From contig NC_134024.1 in NCBI RefSeq assembly GCF_040712315.1, positions 25,866,658 through 25,930,657 of the forward strand: a stretch of 64,000 bases of DNA, in the 5' to 3' direction. Within the stretch, counting starts at the first letter, position 1. Each line of letters starts with the position of its first letter. Made by a program: the position numbers and the translations under genes. The notes below the pieces were generated by a model. That model searched no databases and was not told where the DNA came from. It was given only the letters and a program-made list of their open reading frames with translations. Below, piece after piece: positions 1 through 12,106 of this stretch. Source of the DNA: Castanea sativa (Eukaryota; Streptophyta; Magnoliopsida; Fagales; Fagaceae).

Positions 1-1042
1 TGTTTTTTATGCTCTTAATACACATGTTAAATTTTGTGTTAATCGGATATCATTTACCATATGATCTATAAGCTTATATTTTGTGCATAATTTTAAATTA
101 TAAAAACTCGCAATTTAAAAAATTTATTGATGACATAGCTATTGATATATAATTTTCTTGAAATTTTGCAAGCACGGAGGATATAAGAAGAAGATGTAAT
201 CTAATGGTGGATTTATCAAAATTCACCTCCAATAAAAAGAAATTAAGTAAGTTTGTAGCCTAAAGCTACAACTAATTTTGTAGCCAAACTTTGTTCTTTA
301 AACATGCAGGTATAGAATTCAACTCAATGTTAATGATAGAATAGTAGAGTGTGTTGTATCTATTTTGTTTGATAAGGAAGTTGAAGAATTACTTCAAAAA
401 ATAGCAACAACTAGAGAACTATCAAACGAATATGCAACTATAAGATCATATAATTAGCATATATAATCTTTCAATTACTTTGACAAGAATATGCTAAATT
501 ATATTCAATATTTTATTAGATGAATGCAAATTTCAACCTACTGAATAAAAATATAAAAGTTCATTGGAAAATCATTTGTGTTTCAACTAAAGCTTAACGA
601 CGATAACTGGAAGGAAGGAAGGGAATTCAGATATAAGAATTCATATCGTGTCAAAACAATCAAATTAAAGTCTTTGCTCCATTAATAATAAAATCTTTTT
701 GGAAAATCGAAACTTATACAAATTATACTACCTACATTCTTAACTTCTACCTACTTTGATTATCATTAAAATAACAAATAAATTAATAAAGCAGCAAAAT
801 TTTTGACCCCATGAGGTACGTGAATCAAGGGTATCCAATTAAAGACTAGAACTGATAAAAATAAATTGTAAAATATAGAAAAATAATTAACCGTATCAAT
901 ACCAGCTTGCAGCCGTGGCTACTACTATTCCATGAAATTTACTCATTTAAGCAGAAATAAACACTTCATTATTTAGCAATCAGAATATAATCTCATCTCA
1001 TTTATTCAATATTTAAATTCAACTACATTCTCCAAATCTATT

Positions 1043-1047
<5 letters not shown>

Positions 1048-1093
<46 letters not shown>
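1048..1093. repeat. (TA)n microsatellite
   Basis: About 23 uninterrupted TA dinucleotides, read directly. Confidence 0.95.
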
Positions 1094-1096
<3 letters not shown>

Positions 1097-1133
1097 CTCT
1101 CATTTTTTATTTATTTTTTTAAAATATTTAACT

Positions 1134-1135
<2 letters not shown>

Positions 1136-1170
<35 letters not shown>
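1136..1170. repeat. (GA)n microsatellite
   Basis: About 17 GA units, read directly, 40 bp after the TA tract. Confidence 0.95.
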
Positions 1171-1174
<4 letters not shown>

Positions 1175-1539
1175 TGTGCATGTGAGTTAAGATAATAGTA
1201 TATGTTTTTAATCATCTAAGGAAGTAGAATATATAGAGTTCTTAAACAACTTATAAGTTACAACCCAAATCCACAATAGAACTACACAATCAAAGTGTGA
1301 ACATAAAACATCAATCATTTTTTAAATTACTGCTTGAAATTTACACAATTGTTTGAAGCACTTAAATTGAAATATTAAAAACTAATTCCACATAAAGTGT
1401 TCTCATGAAATGTTACAATGCATTAGAAAAAAAATAAATGAAAAACAACATAGCTACCAAGGATATGTCCTCTGGTAATAATATAAATTACATAAAAAAT
1501 AAAGTTACCCAATTTAAAATACTCATTTTCCAACATTTC

Positions 1540-2316
1540 TGTACGTGTACAATTTGTACCCAGACCCAACCGCGTGATGGGTTCAGGCCCAAAAAGTCTT
1601 ATACAATCAAATTTGTAGAGTGTGGGCTAGAAACCTAGGTTTTATGGATATTAGATAACAAATATGGTGGGCTAGATCGCCAATATATGTGCAATGAAAT
1701 GATTATACAACAGAAACTCTCCTTGGACATAAGCCGAGGATGACTTGTATTGCTCTTTCTTCTTTCAACAATAGATTATAGTCGAAGGTGGTGTGTATGG
1801 TATTTTCCTTTTCTTTTCTCAATCCCCCCTGTTGAATGACTTTCTTTTCCTTTTATATCACCTTTCTTCTTCCCTCCATCTTCCACGTATGGACCAAATC
1901 ACCTATCTAGATATTTGTCTCATCCACTGCCTTCTTGAAATCTTCCAACAACAGCTGTAAGGCTGATTTATACTGTTCAGATGTTATTTCCCCATCAATG
2001 CGGCCAGAAGGGTAGGTGCAGAGTCTTTAATGCGGTGGTAGCAACTTTTTCCATGATATTTCTCATGCGTTCTTCCTCTCTATAGCTGTGTAGAGCATAT
2101 TTTTACCCAACAGACCTTCCATAATTCTCTTCCAAACACCATGACACGTCGTACAATCTTCACTTGACTTGGCCGAGGAGATACCCCTCCTCGGACAACC
2201 CCGTCAACCCTTCTAACAAGAGGTTGCTGTGGACTTCAAGGCTCTGCTCGGACAGATTAATACCCCTAAACCAGGCCCAAGGCCCAAAAGCATATTTTGA
2301 CCATTCTGCCTCCATA
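1540..2316 (-). repeat. 3' LTR of the Tat element
   Basis: 777 bp, near-identical along its length to 12107-12885. On the plus strand it begins TGTACG and ends TCCATA. The other copy ends CCCACA, so the terminal CA has mutated here. The sequence just inside it is not a clean polypurine tract. Confidence 0.92.
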
Positions 2317-2850
2317 ATAGCCTCTTAAAACTTCATTTATCTCCCTATCTGGGAAGGAGAGGGAAGTTTTGACCCAACACCACAACCTTCACACGCCTTT
2401 CAAATCATCACACATGAGAGTATCATTTCGCCTTTTTTTAAACCGCTTCTGACGCTTCGAAATCCATCACACGCACATTAATTGCTGTAAGTAACGCCCT
2501 GTCCCCCACGTCCAATGGTGTGATGTACATCCAACGGCTCGAGTTCTTTCTCAAATTTGGGCGAGATAACTCCCCTTCAATGCCGCCTCCCATACATCAA
2601 AATACGTAGGGAACCGAAATTCAACCCATCACTTCAGAATTCAATCAAATCTCAAAATTTCCCATCCTTTCTTCTATCAAGAAGCTTGTGAAGAATCGTC
2701 TACCTACTTTCCCGTAAGTTCTCAATCTTTTAAATTCATTTATCCTCGGCTATTGTCCTCAGCTATTAATTACATCTTTCCCCTCTCTAAATCTCCACTC
2801 TTACTCCCACCAAATTGGTAGATTTAAGTGTTTAGTAGATACTGATGCCA

Positions 2851-5411
2851 GTATGGAGGGTTTCCAGGCCAAATATCGTATTCCTCTAGATGTAGGCTTA
2901 AGGTATTGCCCCCCCAAAAGCCATAACTGACGATAGGAAAGAAGGAGAAGTTGTCATTCCCATCATTGCATTCTTGGAGGGTGGGATGACACTTCCCATG
3001 AAAAACGTAACTAGTGAATACCTCCGTAACCATAGGCTATGCCTAGATCAATGCACACCCAACGTGTTTAGAGTCTTAGGTTGTATCGATACTCTAAATG
3101 AGCAAATGGGTCTGAACCTCACATGGCACGACGTCGTTTACATGTACGAGTGCCATAAATTTAAAAAAGTAGGATATTATCTCAAATCTAGATCTAGCGT
3201 TGTTAGGCTCATATATTGCCTCCCCAAATCCAAAAAAGGCATGAAGGACGACTACCTAATTGCTTCTGGAATGTGATATGACGGTCCTCATTGCCCAGTC
3301 GAAGAGGTAAACCCAGGTGTGATTCCATAGGAGTTAGATTCCCTGACCTGTGACTTGATACTTCTAACTTTACCATTTATGGCTACATTGTATGTTATTC
3401 TCTCTCCATTTGGCATTTATTGTTGATCTAACCATATTTATTTCCTCGGACATTTTGCTGACAAACAATACGTACGACCCCGTCTAAGCCTTTGCAGCGT
3501 CGCGGACCTCAATTGCGTTTTATGATCCGAGATATTTGTGAGCGAAGACCTGCAAGTGAGGGCAGCCCATCTCATATTGGGATACAACCCACTATCCAAT
3601 GACTTCCAAGATATCGGCAACGCGATCATTGCGGGTGACCAAAGACACAGAAGGATAAACGTTTCAAAACCGGGTTTTCTTGCCCTATACGAATTACCGG
3701 ACGATCCTTCCGTCATTCTATACGTTCACCCAGTAAAAGCAGTCCCTCTTTCGGCCCAACCTCAAACAACAGCCATCCGAGAAGAGTTAACATCTTCACG
3801 CCTATCCCTTGAAGAGGAAATAGACCAGTTCCGTCTTGAAGAGGTAGAGAGACCTCTAGAAGGCCAAGTTGTCAACCTTTCGGACGAAGAAAGCGACCCC
3901 GACAGGAACTCTAGTATTAGAAATTTGATAGTTGCTCAAGCAGATAATAGTTCCGAGGAAGAGGATGAAGATATGTGAAGCCTAAAACAAATCCTTACAA
4001 AAAGGGGTACGTAAGTTACCAAAAAGGTTGCTATTGGAGCTCAACCTCCTTCGAAGCTACCTCCACCTCCTCCTTCTTCTGATTCCATCATTCCTGTAGC
4101 CGACCTCAAGAAGAAGAGGAAAAAATAGGATGAGGAAGTAGAAAGGGTACAACAGAAGAAACAAAAGCAACAACAACAACAAAAAGTTTCCAAGGGTAGG
4201 ACACGCGCCTCCTCCGTAGAGACTGGGGAAAGACATGGTTTGGCCGAGGTGCACCGCACATAATCCAACTGGTCTTCTGCATTGGAATTGGATGGGGCTC
4301 CAATTCCCCGCCACTCCAGCATAAGGGAATTCCAACGAGGTCATGCCCATCACCTGGCTAACGCTCTGGAATAGCCTATCCTTTTACTGAAGGACATGGA
4401 GGCTTTGGAGAATATGAGCCAGCCACACCTTTTCCTCGCCCTAAAAAGGGACTTGGCTTTGGTACGTGTCCTCCAATCACTTCTACTTCGCTATTTTCAT
4501 TATCTTTTTGTAAAGCATTTCATGCACACTTTTATATTGTTCCTACCATAATGCACCTGTTTAACATCTCCACGTAGGCCATTCAAGAGGTTTTTGTTGC
4601 TGAGAAGTGGGTGGAGGACTCTCGGAACTAGGCTAAGGCTAAATTCCAAGTTAGAGTCGAGACTGAGAAGGCCTTGGGCTATGCCGTGGAGGAGAAAAAT
4701 GAATTGGCCACCAAATTGGCAGAGGAGACTAATGAGAAAAAGAGTGTCGTGGCCGGACTCAAAACTACTGAGGCTCAGGTGGAGGGCCAACGCAAGCTGC
4801 TACACCAAAAAGAAGAAGATCTGTCCAAAGCTCATTAGGAAGTTCTAGACTTAAAAAGGGAGCTTGCTCAGGCAAAGGAAAAGGCTCGTACCATCAAAGA
4901 AACCGTGGAGGCTGCAACGAAGGCTTCTTTCAACAAAAGGGTTGAAGCAACAGAGACCTGACTGACTGAGGAGCTAGCAGAAGAATGTAGGGAATACTGC
5001 TAACAAGTTTTGGCAGAAGCCCTAAATGTGGCAGGAGTCCCTGCTACTTCTGATTGGAGAAAAGCAGAGAACATTTGGATTCCCCTTGACATACGAGTGA
5101 TTAAATACCTTCCACTCACTTCAACTGCCTCCGAGATAGTGCCCACGATATAGCCCTCCCGAACTTAAGAACCTATTCCACCTCTTAAAGTACCTATCGG
5201 TTCTGATAAAGAGGAAGAACAAGGTGACAAGGCTGAGAAGCGCCTGAGTGAGCGAGCTGATTCTGATGCCCCTACAACAGGAGCGAAGGATAAAGGAAAA
5301 CAAGTCCAAACCTCATCCGAGACTGAACTCAAGAAAATAGGAGAGGTGGACAAAACAAAAGAATCTGCAGCGAAGCCTAAAAAAGAACTTCCACTGAAAA
5401 TCAAGACATAG
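2851..5411 (+). pseudogene. Antisense accessory gene of the Tat element (coiled-coil protein), broken
   Basis: Reads opposite to gag-pol, in the 3' region of the retrotransposon. Three blocks are visible. The first (2851-3276) contains EGGMTLPM and LTWHDVVYMYECHKF. The second (3430-3978) contains RAAHLILGYNPLSNDFQDIG and ends in an acidic Ser/Asp/Glu stretch. The third is a Lys/Gln-rich linker then a heptad-like coiled coil (about 4580-5411) rich in Glu, Lys and Ala, with a Lys-rich tail. Possible introns lie at 3310-3440 and 4460-4578; the latter starts GTACGT and ends TCCACGTAG. Stops interrupt it, several explained by CAG, CAA or CGA mutated to TAG, TAA or TGA. Extra antisense reading frames are known in Tat elements; function unknown. 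I recognise the type but know no assigned domain. Confidence 0.6.
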
Positions 5412-5920
5412 GCCACCTAGGACCTTTATTCTATGTAGCTTCTTCTCATTTAAACGTTATTTTGATCCTTTTATTTTGCAATTTTATTTCCAATGTAACC
5501 ACATATAGAATTAATGTTAAATTCAAGATTTTGATCTTTAATTCATTACAAGTCTCCTTTACTGGAATATTTATCTTTTTACCTTGATGTAAGTTACATA
5601 CATAGCCCAAATAATTTAACACTAAAATGCGTAGTGAAATCTTCATAATGTCTTAGCTAATACCTGTAATTCAATATGAAAATAATTTCACTTTATTGAC
5701 CTAAGCCATCAATGGATAACCTATATGTTGGAACTGTAATATTCAAAGTGCAATAGCAAACAGTTAAATATGTGAGAATATATCTGAACTTAAAACAGGA
5801 GAGATACAGTTTTAAGACTAGGTTGTATGTTCAATTTGGGTATAAAGCAGACTATTAAACTTATCATGGTGTGTGGCTCAAAAACCAAGGCTTATCCAAG
5901 TTTCCATTTGATACTTAGAA

Positions 5921-6672
5921 AAATGAACTGAAGTGTTAATTTTCCTAAAGTAGATGATTCAAGGACTAGACGTAACTGAGGTTCTGTTTAACATTTAATA
6001 ATATATCAATTTCCACGAGGTATGTGGTCCAAGGAGCCAGACATGAACAAGTTTCTGTTTGATTCTTAGAAAAATGAACTGAAATGTTAATTTTCCCAAA
6101 GTAGATAATCCAAGGACAGACGTAAGTGAGGTTCTGTTTAACACTTAGTAAGATATCAATTTTCACGAGGTATGTGGTTCGAAGAAACAGACATGACCAA
6201 GTTTCTGTTTGGTTCTTAGAAAAATGAATTGAAATGTTAATTTTCCCAAAGTAGAGGATTCGAGGACCAGACGTAACTAAGTTTCTGTTTAACACTTAAT
6301 AAAGATATCAATTTCCACAAGGTATGTGGTCCGAGGAGCCAGACATGACCAAGTTTCTGTTTGATTCTTAGAAAAATGAACTGAAATGTTAATTTCCCCA
6401 AAGTAGATGATCTAAGGACCAGATGTAACTAAGGTTCAACACTTAATAAAGATATCAATTTCCACAAGGTATGTGGTCCAAGGAGCCAGACATGACCAAG
6501 TTTCTGTTTGATTCTTAGAAAAATGAACTGAAATGTTAATTTTTCCAAAGTAGATGATCTGAGGACCAGACGTAACTAAGGTTCTGTTTAACACTTAATA
6601 AAGATATCAATTTCCACATGGTATGTGGTCCGAGGAGCCAGACATGACCAAGTTTCTGTTTGATTCTTAGAA
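5921..6672. repeat. Minisatellite, five ~150-bp units, each a diverged ~75-bp dimer
   Basis: The phrase AAAATGAACT and variants recur at 5921, 6071, 6221, 6373 and 6520, and a decayed form near 6672, giving spacings of 150, 150, 152, 147 and 152. Each unit splits into two related halves: both contain TTCTGTTT near the start and a GTCC/ATCC-GAGGA-CCAGAC core near the end. It lies between integrase and the antisense gene inside the Tat element. Confidence 0.9.
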
Positions 6673-6730
6673 AAATAAAATGAATCACAGCGCAATAATA
6701 ATAGAACTAAAATGGCAGAAGTGCCTTTCA

Positions 6731-8667
6731 TTAATAGTAGTACCTTCGCAGGTTATTTACATTCCAAGGACGTTGTACAACTTTTTCATCTAAGTCTGCT
6801 AGACGATATGCCCCTATGCCTGCTACAGTGGTGATACGATACGACCCCTCCCAAGTAGGTCCCAGTTTTCCCCATGCTGGGTTCTTGGTAGTACCCAAGA
6901 CTTTCCTCAAGACCAAGTCTTCAGGTGCAAGTGGCCTTAACTTCACATGAGCATCATACCCCCGTTTGAGCTTATGCTGATAATAAGCTAGCTGAACCAT
7001 ATCATTCTCTCGTTGTTCCTCAACTAGGTCCAGGCTTTTCTGTAACAAATCATCATTATTACCTGGGATGAAAGAGCTCGTTCTCAACGTTGGAAACCCA
7101 GTTTCCAAAGGGATCACGACCTCGGTTCCATAAGTCATGGAGAATGCGTCTCTCCGGTGGATCTTCGTGGTGTAGTTTGATACGTCCACAGAACATGCGA
7201 CAATTCTTCCACCCATTTTCCCTTTGCATTATCCAGCCTCTTCTTGAATCTACTTACGATAACTTTATTAACTGCCTCGACTTGCCCATTCCCCTGCGGA
7301 TAAGCTGGAGTGGAGTATCTATTTATGATGCCTAGGCCACAACAGTATTTTCTGAAGGCATTACTATCAAATTGCAGGCCATTGTCTGAAATAAGAGTGT
7401 GAGGTATTCCAAACCTAGTAACAATGTTCTTCCAAACAAACTTCTTTGCATCCACGTCTCTAATGTTTGACACAGGCTTAGCTTCAACCCACTTGGTAAA
7501 GTAATCGGTCCCTACGAGCAACCACCTTTCATTTCCTACAGCCTTTGGGAAAGGCCCTACGATATCCAACCCCCATTGAGCGAACGGCCAAGGACTAGAT
7601 AAAGGGTTAAGTACACCACCGGGCTGGTGAATGTTAGGAGCAAATCTCTGGCATTGGTCACATTTTTTCGCATAGTCTTGAGCCTCTCTCTGCATATTGG
7701 GCCACCAATACCCCTGGGTAAGAGCTCTATGAGCCAAAGACCTTCCTTTCGTATGACTTCCACAAATCCCTTCGTACAATTTCTCCAAAAGTGACTCGGT
7801 TGCTTCAGGATGTATACACAGCAGGTATGGTCTAGAAAAGGAGCATTTGTACAGCTTTTGATCCTCAGACAACCAGAATTGAGGTGCCTTCCTGTGAACT
7901 TTATCTGCTTTAGATCTCTCCTCAGGCAAGATATCACTCTTAAGAAAGGACACTATAGGGTCCATCCAACTAGGTCCGAGCCTAACTTGATGAACATGGA
8001 CGACATCTCCAGCCGTCCGAGCAGGTTTCAACAAATCTTCAACGAGAATGACTCGAGGCAAACCTTGTGTCGAAGATGTTGCAAGCGTGGCTAACGAATC
8101 AGCATGTGTGTTTCCACTCCTAGATATATGCATCAAGGTAAAAGAATCAAGTTTGGATTGTAAATACCTAACCCGAGTAAGATATTCTTGCATTCTCGGA
8201 TCTTTAGCTTCCAATGTCCCTTCTACTTGGCCCACGACAAATTGAGAGTTCGAGAACATTTGCGTTGATTTTCCCCCCATTCTCTGAACCATATCCATTC
8301 CGACTAGTAAAGCCTCATATTCCGCCTCATTTTTAGTAGCCGAGAATCCCAATCTCAGTGACTTCTCCAACGTTAGCCCCTCAGGAGACACAAGAACTAG
8401 TCCCACACCTGATCCTCTTTGATTCGCTGCTCCATCAACATATACCTTCCATGTCGCAGAATCCTTGCATGAGTTCATGCCAATTGATTTTTCATCCATG
8501 TGCGATCCCTTTGCACTTTCTTCTAATGAAGGTTCAGTGAACTCTGCAACCAAATCAGCAAGCACTTGACCTTTCACGGAGGTTCGAAGCATATATTTGA
8601 TGTCAAAAGCCCCCAAAATGGTACCCCACTTAGCAATCCTACTCGTATAATCAGCACTTCGAAGCAC
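6731..8667 (-). pseudogene. Tat element: second RNase H and integrase
   Basis: A long frame (8667-7135), then a shifted frame to 6731. It starts at the end of the RT-linked RNase H. A second RNase H follows, with VYVDG (Asp78) and NEAEYEALL. The usual Asp of its S-D-S motif appears as Asn140 (FSNSQ), which would damage catalysis. Integrase has a His/Cys zinc finger (residues about 305-341, ending CDQCQRF) and an intact DDE triad: Asp368 (GLDIVGPF), Asp428 (ISDNG) and Glu464 (GQVEAVN), with 35 residues between the last two. The shifted C-terminal part runs to a stop at 6731 after LRRYYY. The protein would insert the cDNA into the host genome. Confidence 0.85.
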
Positions 8668-8683
8668 AGATTTGAGAGGAAAG

Positions 8684-9892
8684 TTAAGTCAGAACCACAA
8701 CTGTATGAAATTGAAAATAGTGGGGAAGCTTACGCGTACTGTGCACCACTGCGAGGATTGCCTTTTCCAATGACAGATAATGTACCTCGGCCTCATGTAA
8801 GGATTTGCTCACGATATAAACTGGCTTCTGTATATTGTTATCAACCCATATTAAAACTAAACTAACAGCATGATCAGCCACAGCAATATACGCGAACAAA
8901 ACCTTTTCAACTTCCGGCCGAGACATAATGGGCGGACATGAAAGATATTCCTTAAGCTGTTGAAAAGCTGTAGCACACTCCTCGATCCATTCAAATCCCT
9001 TCTACTTATTCAGCAGTTGGAAGAAAGGTCTGCACCTATCTGCGGACCATAAAATAAATTGGTTAACGGCAATGGTCATCCCTGTCAACCTTTGAATTTC
9101 TTTCGGATTCTGAGGAGGTTGTAAGCTATTAATTGCCTTGACCTGACCAGGATTGACTTCAATTCCTCTTTGTGTTACCATATAACCCAGGAACTTCTTA
9201 GATCCCACTCCAAAGGAGCACTTGGAAGCATTAAGGCGTAACTTGTACCTCCTCAGCATTTAAAAAGTGTCACTCAAATCTAATACATGCATAGAAACCA
9301 TTTTACTTTTTACTACCATGTCATCCACATACACTTCAATTGTTTTACCCAACTGAGGCTCAAACATTCTGGTCATCATCCTCTGATAAGTAGCCCCTGC
9401 ATTCTTCAAACCAAACGGCATTACCTTGTAATGATAATTTCTTGTAGGAGTGACAAAGGTCGTTTTGTCTTGATCCTCTAAAGCCAAGGGTATCTGGTGG
9501 TAACCCTGAAAAACATCCAGAAAGCTCATCTGAGGATGTCCAACAGTGGCATCCACCAACTGATCTATGTGAGGCATTGGGAATGAATCTTTAGGGCAAC
9601 CCTTGTTTAAATCTGTGAAGTCGACGCAAACTCTCCACTTTCCATTCTTCCTCTTCACTACCACCGTGCGAGCTAGCCATTTTGGATAAAATACCTCTTT
9701 AATAGCACCAGCCTCTTTGAGCTTAAGTACCTCTTCCTTGACAGCCTCAGCATGCTCCTTAGATGAGCGCTGAGGTGGTTGTTTCCTTGGCATTACGGAA
9801 GGATTAACATTCAAATGATGACAAATGAAACTTGGATCAACTCCCGGGGCCTCATAAGCACTCCACACAAATACATCCATATTCTTTTTCAA
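8684..9892 (-). pseudogene. Tat element: reverse transcriptase and first RNase H, broken
   Basis: Frame 9892-9260 covers most of reverse transcriptase: KEAGAIKEV, the VVVKRKNGKWRVCVDFTDLN block, MPFGLKNAGATYQ, and the catalytic YVDDMVVKS with both aspartates. A TAA at 9260 interrupts it just before MLRRYKLRLNASKC, where the family continues without a break. A second piece (9259-9002) has CSFGVGSKKFLGYMV and the thumb, and a third (8926-8684) carries the first RNase H with SKSLHEAEVHY and LEKAILAVV. A shift at about 8680 separates it from the next frame. Order and motifs are typical of Ty3/gypsy pol. Confidence 0.87.
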
Positions 9893-10114
9893 AAATATGA
9901 CAAGCTCCTCCTTCTCCTGAGGTGGTAGCTAAATTCCTACCTGAAAGAATTTTTCAGGATCATCACCAATAAGAACCTTCTCCAACTTTTCGCACGCATG
10001 CTCCTCGACCTCGGTAATCTTACATGTGGCCGAGGACATTGATTGCTATGAATGCCCTTCAGCCGAGGCCGATAACTCCTGCCCAGTTTGACGCAGAATT
10101 GCAGCCGTTATATA

Positions 10115-10501
10115 CTATCTAGCCACAGATTGACTCCCAATGATTTCCTCGATCAGTCCCCCGGATGGGAACTTTACCTTGACATGAAGATTTGAAGAAA
10201 CAGCACCTAGAGCATGCAGCCAGGGTCTCGCCAAAATGGCCGTGTAGGGAGAATAAGCATCTACCACGATGAAATCTACGTCCATAACTTCTGGACCCGA
10301 TTGCACAAGTAGCCGAATTTGCCTTTTTGGAATGAAAGCCTTCCCCTCAAAACTTATTAGCGGTGAATCATAAGCCGTAAGATCCTCAAGCTTTAGGTTA
10401 AGCCCCCTAAACAAGTTAGGGAACATAATGTCAGCCCCACTACCTTGGTCAACCATTACCCTTCTCACGTCATAGCCCCCTATTTGTAACGTAACTACCA
10501 A
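10115..10501 (-). pseudogene. Tat element: aspartic protease region
   Basis: A 128-residue piece between gag and RT. It has MVDQGSGADIMFPNLF, the plant Tat version of the retroviral-type aspartic protease active site (an Asp followed by a GS pair), then FIVVDAYSPYTAILARPWLH, the family's second conserved segment. It would cut the gag-pol polyprotein. The RT frame begins about 220 bp further on, after stops, so the polyprotein is no longer continuous. Confidence 0.78.
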
Positions 10502-12060
10502 GGTATCATCATGCAGTTGAATGGTCCCAATCTTGTCTTCGTTCGAGTTCCCAAAATAGGCAAAATGTTCCCTTTAATCCTCTTCGGCTTCGAATCAGAT
10601 TCCTCGGTGAAAGTACGTGACACAGACATCACCCAAGTAGGACAAGAGCTAGTCTTGCCAGGAGCAACAAAAATGACATTAATTGTTCCTAAAGGAGGCC
10701 TTGTTGAACTATTCCTCTGATTAACCGAACCTGAATGGCTTCCTTGCCCATTGGGATGATACAAAATTTTTTTCAACCTTTTTTCACTAACCAATTGCTC
10801 CAAATGGTTCCATAGTGTTCGACAATTCTCGGTGGTATGACCTACATCTTGGTGATAGTGGTAAATGAGGTTTTGATTCCGCTTTGTATGATCTCTAGCC
10901 ATCTTGTTAGGCCACTTGAAGTATGGTTCATTCCAGATTTTCACCAACAATTGATGCACTGGTTCTCAGAATATAGTGTTGACTACCTGAGGAGTGGCCG
11001 AACCGGACTGCCCAACGAAATCTCTCCTCGGCTTATTATTGTTGTATCTATCCTACCTGAAATCCCTTCTCTCTTGAGGGATGACCTTCGCCTTCCCCTT
11101 ACCTTGCTGCCGATCTTCCTCAACCCGTTTATACTCATCAAAACAATCCATGAGCCGACATACACTCCGAACTGGCTTTTTGGTCAGAGATTTCCTTAAG
11201 TCGTGCTCAGTTGGAAGGCCCACCTTGAAAGTGTTAATCGCCACGTTATCAAAATTGCTATCGATTTCATTAAACATCTCCCAGTATCTATCAAAATATG
11301 TTTTCAAGGTTTCTCATTCCGTCATGGCCATGGACAATAATGAGTCCAAAGGCTGAGGAACTCTACTGCAGGTGATGAAACAAGATCTAAATGCCTTAGT
11401 GAGTTCCACGAAGGAATCAATGGAACCCGCCTTCAGGCCATTAAACTATCTCATCGCAATAGGTCCCAAGCTAGAAGGGAAGACTTTGCACATTAAAGTT
11501 TCATTTTTAGAGTGTACTGCCCTCCTTTGGTTGAAATGATTCACGTGCTCCACAGGGTTTGTTTTACCATTATAAATGGTGAATGTAGGCTGAGTGAATC
11601 GTCCTGGCAGTTTCCCCCTCTCGACCCTATGTGTGAAAGGGGACTTGGAGAATTGGTGTTACGCCCTGCTTATAGCATCGTTTCCCAAGCCCCTAGAGGA
11701 AGACCTCCTTCCTTTACGGCCATGAAGATTGTCTTTCTCATATGAGAAAGTTTCATTAGGAGGAGTTCTGGACCTCGGCCTGTAACTACTACCTTGGGAG
11801 CCCTCAGAAGAAGGATTAGAAAGAGATGGTGTTCCCCTCCGTCTCGCATGGCGTAACTTCTTCTTTAGGTGATCAATCTCCTCTTGCATGGCCTTCGCAT
11901 CGTCCTTATGGGGGATTCTGCTTCCACCCCGCGAACGACTCCCACTGATGTGCAGCGTGTGCATACTACCCTCTTGATCCCTTTCTCGCTCAAGATGTTG
12001 GAAATGGTCCTCATGCTAGGACCCAAAAGACTCTGCATGATGCGGACCTGAGCCTGCCAT
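10495..12060 (-). pseudogene. Tat element: gag, broken
   Basis: The likely start is an ATG at 12060-12058, about 45 bp inside the primer site, reading MAGSGPHHAESFG. Its Arg/Ser-rich N-terminal region includes KAMQEEIDHLKKKL. The middle piece (11307-11053) has YWEMFNEID and INTFKVGLP, typical of plant gypsy capsid. The 3' piece (10959-10495) has a degenerate zinc knuckle, YHYHQDVGHTTENCRTL, in which the expected first Cys has become Tyr, followed by LEQLVSEKRLKKIL. Several stops and shifts separate the pieces. Gag would package the element RNA. Confidence 0.75.
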
Positions 12061-12084
12061 AGTGTTCCAATTTCTTCAACACAA

Positions 12085-12104
12085 GGTTCCCACAGACGGC
12101 ACCA
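12085..12104 (-). promoter_or_regulatory. Primer binding site of the Tat element
   Basis: Two bases inside the 5' LTR, the minus strand reads TGGTGCCGTCTGTGGGAACC, similar to the TGG-CGCC-type primer sites of plant gypsy elements. I cannot assign the tRNA without a database. Confidence 0.6.
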
Positions 12105-12106
12105 AT

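Larger units (their letters stand above)
1..1534. other. AT-rich intergenic DNA, no gene recognised
   Basis: No open frame with recognisable protein similarity on either strand. It holds two microsatellites (listed separately) and the left flank of the Tat element, whose target duplication copy (ATTTC) begins at 1535. Confidence 0.6.

Noticed and set aside
1438..1638. Short plus-strand frame of 66 codons
   Set aside because: It runs from flanking DNA into the Tat LTR, has no protein similarity and crosses the target duplication.
4041..4353. Overlapping minus-strand frames rich in Ser, Phe, Leu and Val
   Set aside because: They are shadows of the Lys/Gln-rich (AAG, CAA repeat) linker of the antisense Tat gene on the plus strand.
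7810..8865. Several plus-strand frames within the Tat pol region
   Set aside because: They lie opposite integrase and RNase H, whose motifs are clear on the minus strand.
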